Assembly: GCA_947626765.1 (NCBI GenBank)
Contig: CANQTQ010000008.1
Location: 1-50,446, forward strand
Direction of reading: 5' to 3'
DNA length: 50,446 nucleotides
Origin: an uncultured Clostridia bacterium
GTDB taxonomy: Bacteria > Bacillota > Clostridia > TANB77 > CAG-508
This document shows, one piece after another, positions 1-8,682 of this stretch. The notes beneath the pieces are model-generated. The model saw only the letters and a list, made by a program, of their open reading frames with translations. It made no database searches and was not told the DNA's origin. Numbering within the stretch: the first letter of the stretch is position 1; the number at the start of each line of letters is the position of its first letter. The translations under genes were made by a program, and so were the position numbers.

Positions 1-101
1 ATTAAGTTTTTGTTACAGAAATATTACGTACAACTGGCTTTCATAAATTTTCTTTGTTAAAACTATTATCTAGTAACCGCTATTTTTTATTTTGTAACAT
101 A

Positions 102-130
102 TTGACTTTTTTTATGTTTAATTATATACT
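102..130 (+). promoter_or_regulatory. SigA-type promoter of the NlpC/P60 gene
   Basis: TTGACT at 102-107 and TATACT at 125-130 are separated by exactly 17 bases, a near-consensus vegetative promoter. The start codon at 187 is about 50 bases downstream, preceded by an AAGGAG ribosome binding site at 170-175. I see nothing else in positions 1-100. Confidence 0.75.
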
Positions 131-186
131 TTAATTGCAACAAATGACATATACAAAAGTACCAAAATAAAGGAGAAATTTTTTTT

Positions 187-1668
187 ATGAAAAGTCTAAA
201 GAAGCTAGTCTTAACAGGTGCGCTTACAGGAATAGCATTTTGCACAATGACTATTTGCTCAAATGCAGCAACTGTTGAAGTTACAGCAGAAACTTTAAAC
301 GTAAGAAAAGAACCATCTACTAGTTCAGAAGTAATAGCTATGCTATCAGAAGGTGTAGAATGTGATTTATTAGGAGAAGAAGGCAACTGGTATAAGGTAA
401 AATATAAAAACTATACAGGATATGTCAGCAAAGATTACGCAAAATTAATTGGAGAAAATAACGAAAATCAAACAAACAATAATCAAAATACACAAACAGA
501 AAATGAAAATAATAATTTAGAATCTAATTCAGAGCAAGAAAATAATTCACAAGAAGAAAACAACACACAAACTAATCAAAATAGTAATACTCAAGAGAAT
601 AATGATGAAGATGAAATTACGGTAACTTATAAAAAACTTAACAAAAATACAGATATTAAATTATTACCTCTAATTCATTCTAGCAAAATAGGAAGTATAA
701 AATCTGGAACACAAGTAATATTTATTACAGAAGCTTCAGGTTGGTCTTATGTACAAACAGATTCTATTAGTGGCTGGGTTAGAAGTGATGCTCTTTCAGA
801 AAAAAATGTAGTAACTAGTAGCAGTTCACAAAATAATACAGGAAAAACAGCATATGTAAATGAAAGCAGAGTTAATTTAAGAACTGGTGCTGGAACTAGT
901 AATTCTATTATAAAAGTTGTAACACTAAATACAGAAGTTACTATTATACAAGATGAAGGTGAATGGTGTAAAGTAAAAGCTGGTAATGATACAGGCTATA
1001 TATTAAAAGAGTATTTATCAAGTTCAAAAACAGTAACATCAAGAAACAGTACAGTTTCAAGAACAGAAGAAACAGAAAAAATAGTAGAAACTGTATCTAA
1101 TAAAGAAAATACTAATAATGAAACTACTACTAAAAAAGAAGATACAAATACTTCAAATAAAACAAGTAGTACAATTACAAAAACAAATACAACTTCAAGT
1201 GATAAAAAAGAGTCAAATACTAATACAGCATCAAAAAATTCTAGCACTACAAGCAGTAAAAAAACCGAAACAGAAAATAACAAAACTAAAGGCACAGATA
1301 TTGTTGCATATGCACAAAAATATTTAGGCTACAAATATGTATATGGTGGAGACGGGTCAAATAATACGTTTGACTGTTCGGGTTTTACAATGTATGTATT
1401 TAAACATTTTGGAATTAATTTAGCACATGGCGCAAATGCACAATATAATAGTGGAAAAGGTAAAAAAATAAGTAAGCAAAGTGATCTTCAAGTAGGAGAT
1501 ATAGTATTTTTAACAGATTATGAAACAGGAAAAGGAATTGGGCATTGTGGTATTTATCTTGGAAATGGAAATTTTATTCATGCTTCAACAACAACATATA
1601 CTGTTACAATTTCTAGTTTAAATACAATGTACAAAGGAAGATTTTATGCAGGACTTAGACTAATATAA
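187..1668 (+). CDS. Secreted SH3-domain NlpC/P60 peptidoglycan hydrolase
   Basis: This 493-residue exported protein is predicted to cut peptide stems of peptidoglycan (an endopeptidase of the NlpC/P60 family). A signal peptide (MKSLKK, then a hydrophobic stretch ending near SNAA, residue 28) is followed by three bacterial SH3 domains at about residues 29-88, 147-205 and 222-281. Low-complexity Asn/Gln/Thr/Ser linkers separate them, and a C-terminal NlpC/P60 domain covers about 370-493. The catalytic set is visible: Cys397 in DCSGF, His453 in GHCGIY and His465 in FIHAS. The gene has its own promoter and an AAGGAG site 11 bases before the ATG, and is monocistronic as far as I can see. The SH3 repeats probably bind the cell wall. 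Substrate specificity cannot be read from the sequence. Confidence 0.93.
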   Translation: MKSLKKLVLTGALTGIAFCTMTICSNAATVEVTAETLNVRKEPSTSSEVIAMLSEGVECDLLGEEGNWYKVKYKNYTGYVSKDYAKLIGENNENQTNNNQNTQTENENNNLESNSEQENNSQEENNTQTNQNSNTQENNDEDEITVTYKKLNKNTDIKLLPLIHSSKIGSIKSGTQVIFITEASGWSYVQTDSISGWVRSDALSEKNVVTSSSSQNNTGKTAYVNESRVNLRTGAGTSNSIIKVVTLNTEVTIIQDEGEWCKVKAGNDTGYILKEYLSSSKTVTSRNSTVSRTEETEKIVETVSNKENTNNETTTKKEDTNTSNKTSSTITKTNTTSSDKKESNTNTASKNSSTTSSKKTETENNKTKGTDIVAYAQKYLGYKYVYGGDGSNNTFDCSGFTMYVFKHFGINLAHGANAQYNSGKGKKISKQSDLQVGDIVFLTDYETGKGIGHCGIYLGNGNFIHASTTTYTVTISSLNTMYKGRFYAGLRLI

Positions 1669-1745
1669 ATAAACTTAAGTATTTTTTCTAAAAAAATTTA
1701 GTAAACAAAAAAATATAAAATGGGGGCAAATAGAAAGGTATAACA

Positions 1746-4103
1746 TTGAAAATATTTTTAAATGCCTCTATTGGAACTATTTTAGGAATTATAATGGGGC
1801 TATACTTAAAAAGTATAGCTCTTTTTGTATTTATAATTTGCATATTTTTATGTATTATTACGAAAAAATATAAATATATTTTTTCATTTCTTATTTTTTT
1901 TATATTATTTTACACATACACTATAATAACTGAAAATAACTATAAAAACATATATGAAACTTATGGTAATAAAGAAGTAAAAATTCAGGGCATTATAATT
2001 TCTAATCCAGAAGAAAAAGAATATAAAAGTGTATATGAAATTAGGGTAACAAGAATTGAAAATCTTGAAACAAAAATAAAATCTACTAAAAGTTTTAATA
2101 TACTTTGCAATATAAAAAAGAAAGAAGATATTTCTTTAGCTTATGGAGATAAAATTGAATTTATATCTACATATAAAGTTCCATCTGTTAGTAGAAATGA
2201 GGGTGGATTTAACTATATGCAATATTTAAAAACTAAAAAAATATCAGGAACAGTAGATATAAATTCAAAAGAAATTGTGTTAATAGCTAACAATAAAGCC
2301 CCTTTTATAAAAACCATAATTCATAAATTAAAGAGTAATTTAATTAAAAAAGTTACAACAATATTGCCAAAAGATTCCTCAGGAATATGTATAGGACTAT
2401 TATTAGGAGATAAAAGCTTTATTTCAGAAGAAATTCAAAACAATTTTAAAGAAAGTAGTCTTTCACATATGCTTGCTATTTCTGGAGCGCATGTGTCATA
2501 TATATTATTAGGAATTACTACATTTATGCAGCTCTTAAAACTGCACAAAAGATGGAGCAAAATAATAGTAATTGCATTTCTTATATTTTTTATGGCTTTA
2601 GTAGGTTTTAGCCCATCTGTTACAAGAGCATGTATAATGTCCATTATTCAATTACTTGCAAGTATATTATTTAGAAAATCAAATATATATCAAAATTTAG
2701 CAATTAGTAGCATTATAATTTTACTTGTAAATCCATATTCTTTGCTAGATATAGGATTTCAGCTTTCATTTGGAGGAACAATAGGAATTATATTATTTAT
2801 GCAAAGGAAAGAAAAAACAATAACACAAACTAAACTTCAAAAAGTTTTTAACTATATAAAACAAATCGTATTAGTTTCGATTTCAGCAAATTTAATTATA
2901 CTTCCAATAATGATATACCACTTTAACACAATTTCAGCCACATTTTTAATTTCAAACATCTTAGCTTCACCAATACTTGCAATTAGTCTATTATTAGGAA
3001 TGATTTTTATAGTATTTACACTAATTTTTCAACCTATTGCAATTATTATTTCATATATATTAAATCCAGTTTTGCAGATTCTAATTCAAATTACAAACTT
3101 TACAAGTAAACTCCCATATTCTCAAATTTTAATTTCAACACCTAAGCTATGGCAAATAGCACTTTATTACTTTATTTTACTAAGCTTTAAATTTAAAAAT
3201 ATTATTACACAAAATAAATTTACTTTAGCCAAAGAAAATTATAAGGTAGTAAATAGAGAAAAAAGCTATTATTTAGTTTATAAACTAAATAATCTATTTA
3301 TAAAATATCAAAAACTAATTTTAATAATAGAAATTTTACTTCTAATATTTCCATATTTCATAAAGTTTCCAACTTCAAATTTAAATATATATTTCATTGA
3401 TGTAGGTCAAGGAGATAGTATGCTAATAGAAACGCCATCTAAAAAAACAATTTTAATAGATGGTGGAGGAAGTGAATTTGGAAGCTTTGATGTTGGAGAA
3501 AAAACATTACTGCCATTTTTATTAGACAAAAATATAATGAAAATAGATTATATTATGTTTTCGCATTTTGATTCCGACCATTGTGGCGGCTTATTAACAA
3601 TCCTACAAAAAATAAAAGTAAATAACATTATTATTAGTAAACAAGGTAAAATTTCTAATAATTTTAAACAATTACTAGAAATTATAAAAAATAAAAAAGT
3701 AAACATTATTGCTACAAAAGCAGGAGATACCATAAAAATTGATAAGGAGTGTTATTTTAATATTTTATTTCCAGAAAGCAACTTAATTTCTGAAAATACG
3801 CTAAATAATAATTCTATTGTTGCCAAGTTTTGCTACAATAATAGCTTTAGTATGTTACTTACAGGAGACATAGAAAAAATAGCAGAAAACAGGCTAATAG
3901 AACTTTATGAAAACGCTAATATATTAAATTCTACCATCTTAAAAATAGCACATCATGGATCAAAAACATCTTCCACAGAAGAATTATTAAAATTAGTAAG
4001 TCCTAAAATTGCATTAATTGGAGTAGGAGAAAACAATAAATTTGGGCATCCAAGTGATATTACAATACAAAATTTAAAGGCTTTACGGATCAATAATATA
4101 TAG
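1746..4103 (+). CDS. comEC: ComEC/Rec2 DNA-uptake channel, C-terminus frameshifted
   Basis: This polytopic membrane protein forms the channel that carries single-stranded DNA into the cell during natural transformation. The TTG start follows a GAAAGG-type site. N-terminal membrane segments lead into the ComEC core (GLLLGDKS and AISGAHVSYI, about residues 217-255). The C-terminal metallo-beta-lactamase-like domain is clear: IDVGQGDSM, ILIDGGG, HFDSDHCGG, LLTGDIE and IAHHGSKTS. The in-frame product (785 residues) stops at 4103. The usual family ending (L-G-x-x-x-Y-R-T-D...G) continues in the next frame from 4087 to 4185, so one extra base (C at 4086) separates the two parts. Comparable chains are usually complete, so this is either a sequencing error, a recent mutation, or a read-through frameshift site. 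No other competence genes are nearby. Confidence 0.9.
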   Translation: MKIFLNASIGTILGIIMGLYLKSIALFVFIICIFLCIITKKYKYIFSFLIFFILFYTYTIITENNYKNIYETYGNKEVKIQGIIISNPEEKEYKSVYEIRVTRIENLETKIKSTKSFNILCNIKKKEDISLAYGDKIEFISTYKVPSVSRNEGGFNYMQYLKTKKISGTVDINSKEIVLIANNKAPFIKTIIHKLKSNLIKKVTTILPKDSSGICIGLLLGDKSFISEEIQNNFKESSLSHMLAISGAHVSYILLGITTFMQLLKLHKRWSKIIVIAFLIFFMALVGFSPSVTRACIMSIIQLLASILFRKSNIYQNLAISSIIILLVNPYSLLDIGFQLSFGGTIGIILFMQRKEKTITQTKLQKVFNYIKQIVLVSISANLIILPIMIYHFNTISATFLISNILASPILAISLLLGMIFIVFTLIFQPIAIIISYILNPVLQILIQITNFTSKLPYSQILISTPKLWQIALYYFILLSFKFKNIITQNKFTLAKENYKVVNREKSYYLVYKLNNLFIKYQKLILIIEILLLIFPYFIKFPTSNLNIYFIDVGQGDSMLIETPSKKTILIDGGGSEFGSFDVGEKTLLPFLLDKNIMKIDYIMFSHFDSDHCGGLLTILQKIKVNNIIISKQGKISNNFKQLLEIIKNKKVNIIATKAGDTIKIDKECYFNILFPESNLISENTLNNNSIVAKFCYNNSFSMLLTGDIEKIAENRLIELYENANILNSTILKIAHHGSKTSSTEELLKLVSPKIALIGVGENNKFGHPSDITIQNLKALRINNI

Positions 4104-4185
4104 AACAGATGAAATGGGAGAAATATCAATTACAGTAAATAAAAATGGAAAATTAAAAATAAAATTAATGAGTGTCAAAAATTAA
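4087..4185 (+). other. comEC: Out-of-frame C-terminal tail of ComEC
   Basis: Read in the +1 frame from 4087, the DNA encodes GSIIYRTDEMGEIS and further residues ending in LMSVKN before TAA at 4183-4185. This matches the normal ComEC ending (Gly, then YRTD, then a Gly-containing turn), so the reading frame, not the protein homology, ends at 4103. The frame changes at the tetramer CGGA (4086-4089). Confidence 0.8.
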
Positions 4186-4293
4186 TTTTAAATCAGTGTC
4201 AAAAATTAATTTTAAATACAGTGTCAAAAATTAATTTTAAATACAGTGTCAAAAATTAATTTTAAATCAGTGTCAAAAATTAATTTTAAATCA
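4172..4293 (+). repeat. Five tandem copies of a 24-25-bp unit
   Basis: Five direct copies begin at 4172, 4196, 4221, 4246 and 4270. The unit starts GTGTCAAAAATTAATTTT and continues AAATCA or AAATACA, so copies are 24, 25, 25, 24 and 24 bases. Each holds the perfect 12-bp palindrome AAAATTAATTTT. The first copy is also the last codons and stop of the shifted comEC frame, so the array looks like repeated duplication of the gene's 3' end. There are no unique spacers, so it is not a CRISPR array. Confidence 0.95.
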
Positions 4294-4294
4294 G

Positions 4295-4323
4295 TTGTAA
4301 ACAAAGTAAAAATTTGGTATAAT
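4295..4323 (+). promoter_or_regulatory. SigA-type promoter of gltX
   Basis: TTGTAA at 4295-4300, a 17-base spacer, and TATAAT at 4318-4323. It begins directly after the last tandem repeat copy and gives gltX a leader of about 75 bases in which I see no T-box features. Confidence 0.78.
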
Positions 4324-4405
4324 ACATAGGTAAAATATATAAAAGGTTTAAATTTATATTAAGTAAAATAGAGTTTGTGCCTTTTTGAGAGGAATGATTT
4401 AAAAA

Positions 4406-6055
4406 ATGAATTATAAAGAATTAGCAGATTTAATTTTTCCAGATGCAAAAGAAATATCATATTATGAAGAAAAGTATCCAGAAAGAAACTTGCCAGAAGA
4501 TGCTATTGTTACAAGATTTGCACCAAGTCCAACAGGATTTGTTCATGTTGGTGGTTTAATGCAATGTGTTATAAATAGACAGCTTACAAACCAAACTGGT
4601 GGAGTATTTTTACTTAGAATAGAAGATACAGATCAAAAGCGTGAAATCGAAAATGGTGTAGCACAAATTGTAAATGCAGTTAAAGACTTTGGCATAGAAT
4701 TTGATGAAGGAATGATAAATGAAACAGAAGAAAAAGGTGCTTATGGACCATATAAACAAAGCAATAGAGCTCCTATATATCAAGCCTATGCTAAATATTT
4801 AATAGAACAAGGAAGAGCATATCCATGCTTTGCAACACCAGAAGAACTAGAAGAAATGAGAAAAAAGCAAGAAGCAGCTAAAATTAGAACAGGTTACTAT
4901 GGCGTATGGGCAACATATCGTAATTTGCCAGTAGATGAAGCGGCAGAAAAAATAAAAGCAGGAGTTCCATATATTATTCGTTTTAAATCAATGGGAAGTG
5001 AAGACAAAAAAATAAGACATCATGATGTTATTAAAGGAAATATTGATTTTCCTGAAAATGACCAAGACATAGTTATTATTAAAGCAGATGGACTCCCTAC
5101 ATATCACTTTGCACATGCAGTAGATGATCATTTAATGAGAGTAACACATGTAATTCGTTCAGATGAATGGGTTTCATCTATACCATTGCATTTAGAGTTA
5201 TTTAAAACATTAGGATTTAAAACTCCAAAATATTGCCACTATGCTCCTATATTAAAAGAAGAAGACGGCAAAAAACGTAAAATTAGTAAAAGAAAAGATC
5301 CAGAAGCTGCAGTAAGTTTTTATCATGAAGAAGGTATTCCAGCACCTGCTGTTTGCGAATATTTAATGAACATTGGAAATTCTAATTTTGAAAGTTGGAG
5401 AAGAGCAAATCCTGATAGTGCAATGTCAGATTTTAAATTTGAAATAAACAAAATGAGTGTAAGCGGAGCAATATTTGATTTAGTTAAATTATTAGATGTT
5501 TCTAAAAATGTCATTTCAAAATATACAAAAGAAGAAATGTATAAGGAAGTTTTTGAATGGGCAAAAAGATATGACAAAGAGCTTGCAAAGCTATTAGAAA
5601 ATAAAGAATATGCTCTTAAAATTTTTGGAATAGAAAGAGGTAATAGCAAGCCTAGAAAAGATATTTCTAAATGGTCTGACGTAAAAAATGCAATTATTTA
5701 TATGTATGATGAAGAATTCTTAAAGCAAAATACAAATTTTGAATATGCTAAAATAAATGATGAAAACGAAATTAAAAAAATATTAAGTTTATACTTAGAA
5801 AAATACTTTAATATAAATGATGATAAACAAACTTGGTTTGATAAAATGAAAGATTTATCAGAAGAATTAGGCTATGCAAGAGAAGTAAAAGAATATAAAC
5901 AAGAGCCAGAAAAATGGCCAGGACATGTAGGAGATATTAGTACAGTTTTAAGAGTAAGCTTAACAGGAAGACAAAATACACCGGATTTATATGAAATTAT
6001 GCAAGTTTTAGGAAAAGAGAGCATAGAAAAAAGAATTCAAAGAATAATTAAATAA
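4406..6055 (+). CDS. gltX: Glutamate--tRNA ligase
   Basis: This class I aminoacyl-tRNA synthetase charges tRNA-Glu in the cytoplasm (in many Firmicutes also tRNA-Gln, which is then amidated). The HIGH-type signature is FVHVGG with His47, in the context PSPTGFVHVGG. The KMSKS-type loop is KISKR at residues 292-296. The catalytic core and anticodon-binding C-terminal region are both present. At 549 residues it is longer than the usual roughly 480-500, as in a clostridial subgroup of these enzymes. The ATG start follows GAGAGG at about 14 bases. The gene has its own promoter immediately downstream of the tandem repeat array and stands alone. Discrimination between GluRS and a nondiscriminating GluRS cannot be made by eye. 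Confidence 0.93.
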   Translation: MNYKELADLIFPDAKEISYYEEKYPERNLPEDAIVTRFAPSPTGFVHVGGLMQCVINRQLTNQTGGVFLLRIEDTDQKREIENGVAQIVNAVKDFGIEFDEGMINETEEKGAYGPYKQSNRAPIYQAYAKYLIEQGRAYPCFATPEELEEMRKKQEAAKIRTGYYGVWATYRNLPVDEAAEKIKAGVPYIIRFKSMGSEDKKIRHHDVIKGNIDFPENDQDIVIIKADGLPTYHFAHAVDDHLMRVTHVIRSDEWVSSIPLHLELFKTLGFKTPKYCHYAPILKEEDGKKRKISKRKDPEAAVSFYHEEGIPAPAVCEYLMNIGNSNFESWRRANPDSAMSDFKFEINKMSVSGAIFDLVKLLDVSKNVISKYTKEEMYKEVFEWAKRYDKELAKLLENKEYALKIFGIERGNSKPRKDISKWSDVKNAIIYMYDEEFLKQNTNFEYAKINDENEIKKILSLYLEKYFNINDDKQTWFDKMKDLSEELGYAREVKEYKQEPEKWPGHVGDISTVLRVSLTGRQNTPDLYEIMQVLGKESIEKRIQRIIK

Positions 6056-6132
6056 ATAATTTAGTAAATTTTTAAATTCATCTTCATGTAAAATAATGTT
6101 TAATATAAATTAATAATTATTAAAATGTAAAA

Positions 6133-6348
6133 ATGGAAGGTAAATTATTAAAAAATATGGAATATAATATTGGAGATATTGTTAGAACCAAAAAAGTGCA
6201 TCCTTGTGGAAGTAAATTATGGGAGCTAACTAGAGTAGGTGTAGATTTTAAATTAAAATGCCTAGGCTGTGGGCATATAGTTACAATGGAAAGACAAAAG
6301 GCATTAAAGGCAATTACTAAAAATGAAACTAACGAAAGCAGTAAATAA
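6133..6348 (+). CDS. DUF951 family small zinc-ribbon-like protein
   Basis: This small protein contains the DUF951 signature: YNIGDIVRTKKVHPCG, then W-x-x-x-R-x-G-x-D-F and CLGCGH. The Cys residues (HPCG and CLGC) suggest a metal site. The function of the family is not established. It is widespread in Firmicutes. Family members usually begin just before the GDIV motif, so the internal ATG at 6157 (MEYNIGDIV) is a plausible alternative start. Neither start has a good ribosome binding site, though GAAGGT lies upstream of the second. The gene ends at a strong bidirectional terminator. Confidence 0.88.
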   Translation: MEGKLLKNMEYNIGDIVRTKKVHPCGSKLWELTRVGVDFKLKCLGCGHIVTMERQKALKAITKNETNESSK

Positions 6349-6350
6349 TA

Positions 6351-6384
6351 AAAAGAGGTGGCTAGAAAGCCACCTCTTTTTTAT
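6351..6384. terminator. Bidirectional intrinsic terminator
   Basis: A 13-bp perfect stem (AAAAGAGGTGGCT, loop AGAA, AGCCACCTCTTTT) at 6351-6380 is flanked by A-rich and T-rich runs. It can end both the DUF951 transcript (+) and the GC-rich 75-residue gene (-), whose stop codon is 8 bases away. Confidence 0.88.
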
Positions 6385-6388
6385 AAGG

Positions 6389-6616
6389 TTATACGGAAAC
6401 AGGAATTGCTCCTTCGCACTCCAAAAGGATACTTTTGGCGATGCAACGAGGTATGCTGTAAGAGCCCTCCTGAATGTATACTGTGGACCCTTCCACTCTT
6501 GAGAAATCGGTGGCCGGACTCATCAGGCTAGGATTTCTGCTGCGGAAGTAGTTATACGCAGCTTTTGCATGACTTTCGTCAGCAAACTTGACAATTAAGA
6601 ATTTCCGTCTAGGCAT
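6389..6616 (-). CDS. GC-rich small protein of unknown function (75 aa)
   Basis: I do not recognise this family. The 75-residue product begins MPRRKFLIVKFADESHAKAA and has an alternating strand/helix pattern (strand, helix, two strands, helix, strand) that would fit a small ferredoxin-like or RRM-like fold; this is inference. Base composition is unlike its surroundings: 33 of 60 bases from 6481 are G/C. Codons such as CCG, GCC, CGC, CTG and CGG are used, which native neighbours avoid. It has its own promoter (6664-6692), a short 5' stem-loop, an excellent AAGGAGG site 10 bases before the ATG, and a terminator. That regulatory shell plus a consistent protein make it a convincing gene. Its composition matches purA and the Spo0A-like gene in this window, so a common foreign origin is possible. 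Confidence 0.7.
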   Translation of the reverse strand: MPRRKFLIVKFADESHAKAAYNYFRSRNPSLMSPATDFSRVEGSTVYIQEGSYSIPRCIAKSILLECEGAIPVSV

Positions 6617-6641
6617 ATAAATATGTCCTCCTTAAAATATT

Positions 6642-6692
6642 CTCCACTTGGGAGTTACTATATATTATACTCTAATTAAAACAAAAAATCAA
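6642..6692 (-). promoter_or_regulatory. Promoter and 5' stem-loop of the 75-aa gene
   Basis: On the minus strand, TTGATT (6692-6687) and TATAAT (6669-6664) are 17 bases apart. The expected transcript would begin near 6657 and fold at once into CTCC/GGAG with a five-base loop (6654-6642), followed by AAGGAGG. The -35 box sits just beyond the engB stop codon, so the small gene is independently transcribed. Confidence 0.75.
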
Positions 6693-7277
6693 CTATTTAA
6701 TATATTTTTCAATTGCATCTAAAACTTTTTCTGTATATATTTTTCTTTCAGAAGAAAATGGTAAAAAACTTAAATCTTTTAAAGGATTTAAAATTTCTTG
6801 TAAGTTTTGTACATATTCATCAACTTTAGTTACAGCAATTTTATCAGCTTTATTTGCAATTATTATACAAGGCAAATTAGTTTTAAAAATATAATCATAC
6901 ATTAATTTATCATTTTCAGTAGGAGTATGTCTAATGTCAATTAAAAAAATAATAAGTGCAATATTTTTGCTTGTTTGTAAATATTGTTCAATAAAATTTC
7001 CTACTTTTTCTTGTTCTACTTTTGACATTTTACTATAGCCGTATCCAGGCAAATCCACAAAATAAAATTTATTATCTATATTATAAAAATTAATTTGTCT
7101 TGTTTTTCCAGGTTCACTACTAGTTCTTGCCAAATTTTTGCGGTTAACTAATGTATTTATAAAAGAAGACTTTCCAACATTAGATTTTCCAACTAACACA
7201 ATTTGCGGCAAATTATCGTTAGGATATTGCTTAGGGCTTACAGCTGAAATTTTAAATTCTGGATTTTTAATTATCAT
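6693..7277 (-). CDS. engB: Ribosome-biogenesis GTPase EngB (YsxC/YihA)
   Basis: This cytoplasmic TRAFAC-class GTPase is needed for assembly of the large ribosomal subunit. At 194 residues it has the normal family length. G1 is GKSNVGKSSF, the G2 region is TRQINFY, G3 is DLPGYGYSK and G4 is NKADKI. It lies downstream of serS on the same strand, separated by 118 bases that contain a hairpin repeat element (7302-7379). It is probably co-transcribed with serS. The start is preceded by AAAGAGGTGC on the minus strand. Confidence 0.95.
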   Translation of the reverse strand: MIIKNPEFKISAVSPKQYPNDNLPQIVLVGKSNVGKSSFINTLVNRKNLARTSSEPGKTRQINFYNIDNKFYFVDLPGYGYSKMSKVEQEKVGNFIEQYLQTSKNIALIIFLIDIRHTPTENDKLMYDYIFKTNLPCIIIANKADKIAVTKVDEYVQNLQEILNPLKDLSFLPFSSERKIYTEKVLDAIEKYIK

Positions 7278-7301
7278 AATTAAGCACCTCTTTTTTTAGA
7301 G

Positions 7302-7379
7302 TAGCCACTTGCTTCACGATTATATGTTTTTTCGTGCTTTAGTCGAGAAAAAACATATATCGTACGCAAGCGACGTGGC
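7302..7379 (-). repeat. Dispersed hairpin element, copy 1
   Basis: This 78-bp near-palindromic element lies between serS and engB. Read in the direction of transcription (minus), it begins GCCACGTCGCTTGCG and ends GAAGCAAGTGGCTA. A long central stem (GTTTTTTC with GAAAAAAC, extended by ATAT pairs) caps a roughly 13-base loop containing CGACTAAAGCACG. A second copy lies at 40708-40784 with the same loop and outer arms but different, still complementary, bases in the mid-stem. It could be an intercistronic RNA hairpin (processing or stability), or a MITE/REP-like mobile palindrome. Confidence 0.88.
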
Positions 7380-7395
7380 AGCTAATTTTATAGTG

Positions 7396-8682
7396 TTAAT
7401 TCTTAGGTTTTAAAATTTTAGTACCACCCATATATGGCCATAAAATTTCTGGAATAGTAATACTTCCATCTTCTTGATAATGATTTTCTAAAAATGCAAT
7501 TAACATACGAGGTGGAGCAACTACTGTGTTATTTAAAGTATGTGCATAATAATTTCCTTTTTCACCTTTAATACGAATTCCAAGACGTCTAGCCTGTGCA
7601 TCTGTTAAATTAGAGCAGCTACCAACCTCAAAATATTTTTGTTGTCTTGGACTCCATGCTTCAACATCACAACTTTTAGATTTTAAATCTGCCAAGTCTC
7701 CACTGCAACATTCTAGAGTACGAACTGGAATTTCCATACTTCTAAATAATTCTACTGTGTAAGACCATAATTTTTCATACCATTTATAACTATCTTCTGG
7801 CTCGCAAACAACTATCATTTCTTGTTTCTCAAATTGGTGAATACGGTAAACTCCACGTTCTTCAACACCATGTGCACCTTTTTCTTTTCTAAAACATGGA
7901 GAATAAGATGTCATAGTATATGGTAAGTTTTCTTTTTGTAAAATTTGATCTTTAAATTTACCAATCATAGAATGCTCACTTGTTCCAATTAAATATAAAT
8001 CTTCACCCTCAATTTTATACATCATAGCATCCATTTCTTCAAAACTCATAACACCTGTTACTACATTGCTACGAATCATAAAAGGTGGAACACAATAAGT
8101 AAATCCTTTATTAATCATAAAATCTCTTGCATAAGAAATAACAGCAGAATGAAGTCTTGCAATATCTCCTATTAAATAATAAAAACCATTTCCTGCAACT
8201 CTACGAGCACTATCTAGGTCAATTCCTTCTAATGACTCCATAATATCTGTATGGTAAGGAATTTCATAAGAAGGAACAAAAGGATCTCCAAATTTTTGAA
8301 TTTCAACATTTTCGCTGTCATCTTTTCCAATAGGAACAGATTCATGAATAATATTTGGAATTTTCATCATTCTTTCTGTAATTTGCATTCCATATTCTTC
8401 TTCTAATTTTTCATTTTCAATTAATTTTTCATTAATTTCTGCAACTTGTTTTTTTATATTTTCCGCTTCTTCTTTTTTTCCTTGTTTCATTAAGTTACCA
8501 ATTTCACTACTTAATGAATTCCTTTTACTTCTTAATTCATCACCATTTAATTTTGCTTCACGATTTTTTGCATCTAATTCAATAACTTCATCTACTAAAT
8601 GAAGCTTATAATCTTGAAACTTTTTCTTAATGTTTTCTTTAACAACGTCTGGATTTTCTCTTAGAAATTTAATGTCTATCAT
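7396..8682 (-). CDS. serS: Serine--tRNA ligase
   Basis: This class II aminoacyl-tRNA synthetase charges tRNA-Ser (and tRNA-Sec where present). An N-terminal coiled-coil tRNA-binding arm (about residues 30-100, rich in Lys/Glu) precedes the catalytic domain. That domain has motif 2 (FRKEKGAHG, then RVYRIHQFEKQE with small variations) and a motif near the active site, GSCSNLTDAQARR, ending in APPRMLIAFLENH. I place the start at 8682 (MIDIKFLREN) because AAGGAGGA precedes that ATG at proper spacing; an in-frame ATG at 8700 overlaps the binding site. The product has 428 residues, normal for SerS. A near-consensus promoter lies at 8802-8830. Confidence 0.95.
   Translation of the reverse strand: MIDIKFLRENPDVVKENIKKKFQDYKLHLVDEVIELDAKNREAKLNGDELRSKRNSLSSEIGNLMKQGKKEEAENIKKQVAEINEKLIENEKLEEEYGMQITERMMKIPNIIHESVPIGKDDSENVEIQKFGDPFVPSYEIPYHTDIMESLEGIDLDSARRVAGNGFYYLIGDIARLHSAVISYARDFMINKGFTYCVPPFMIRSNVVTGVMSFEEMDAMMYKIEGEDLYLIGTSEHSMIGKFKDQILQKENLPYTMTSYSPCFRKEKGAHGVEERGVYRIHQFEKQEMIVVCEPEDSYKWYEKLWSYTVELFRSMEIPVRTLECCSGDLADLKSKSCDVEAWSPRQQKYFEVGSCSNLTDAQARRLGIRIKGEKGNYYAHTLNNTVVAPPRMLIAFLENHYQEDGSITIPEILWPYMGGTKILKPKN

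Noticed and set aside
996..1295. Minus-strand open frame inside the NlpC/P60 gene
   Set aside because: It is the mirror of a Thr/Ser/Lys-rich low-complexity linker, with no start signals; similar shadows inside comEC, hydA, recombinase and the Spo0A-like gene were also ignored.
4172..4293. CRISPR-like array
   Set aside because: The repeats are directly adjacent tandem units without unique spacers, and no cas genes are present.
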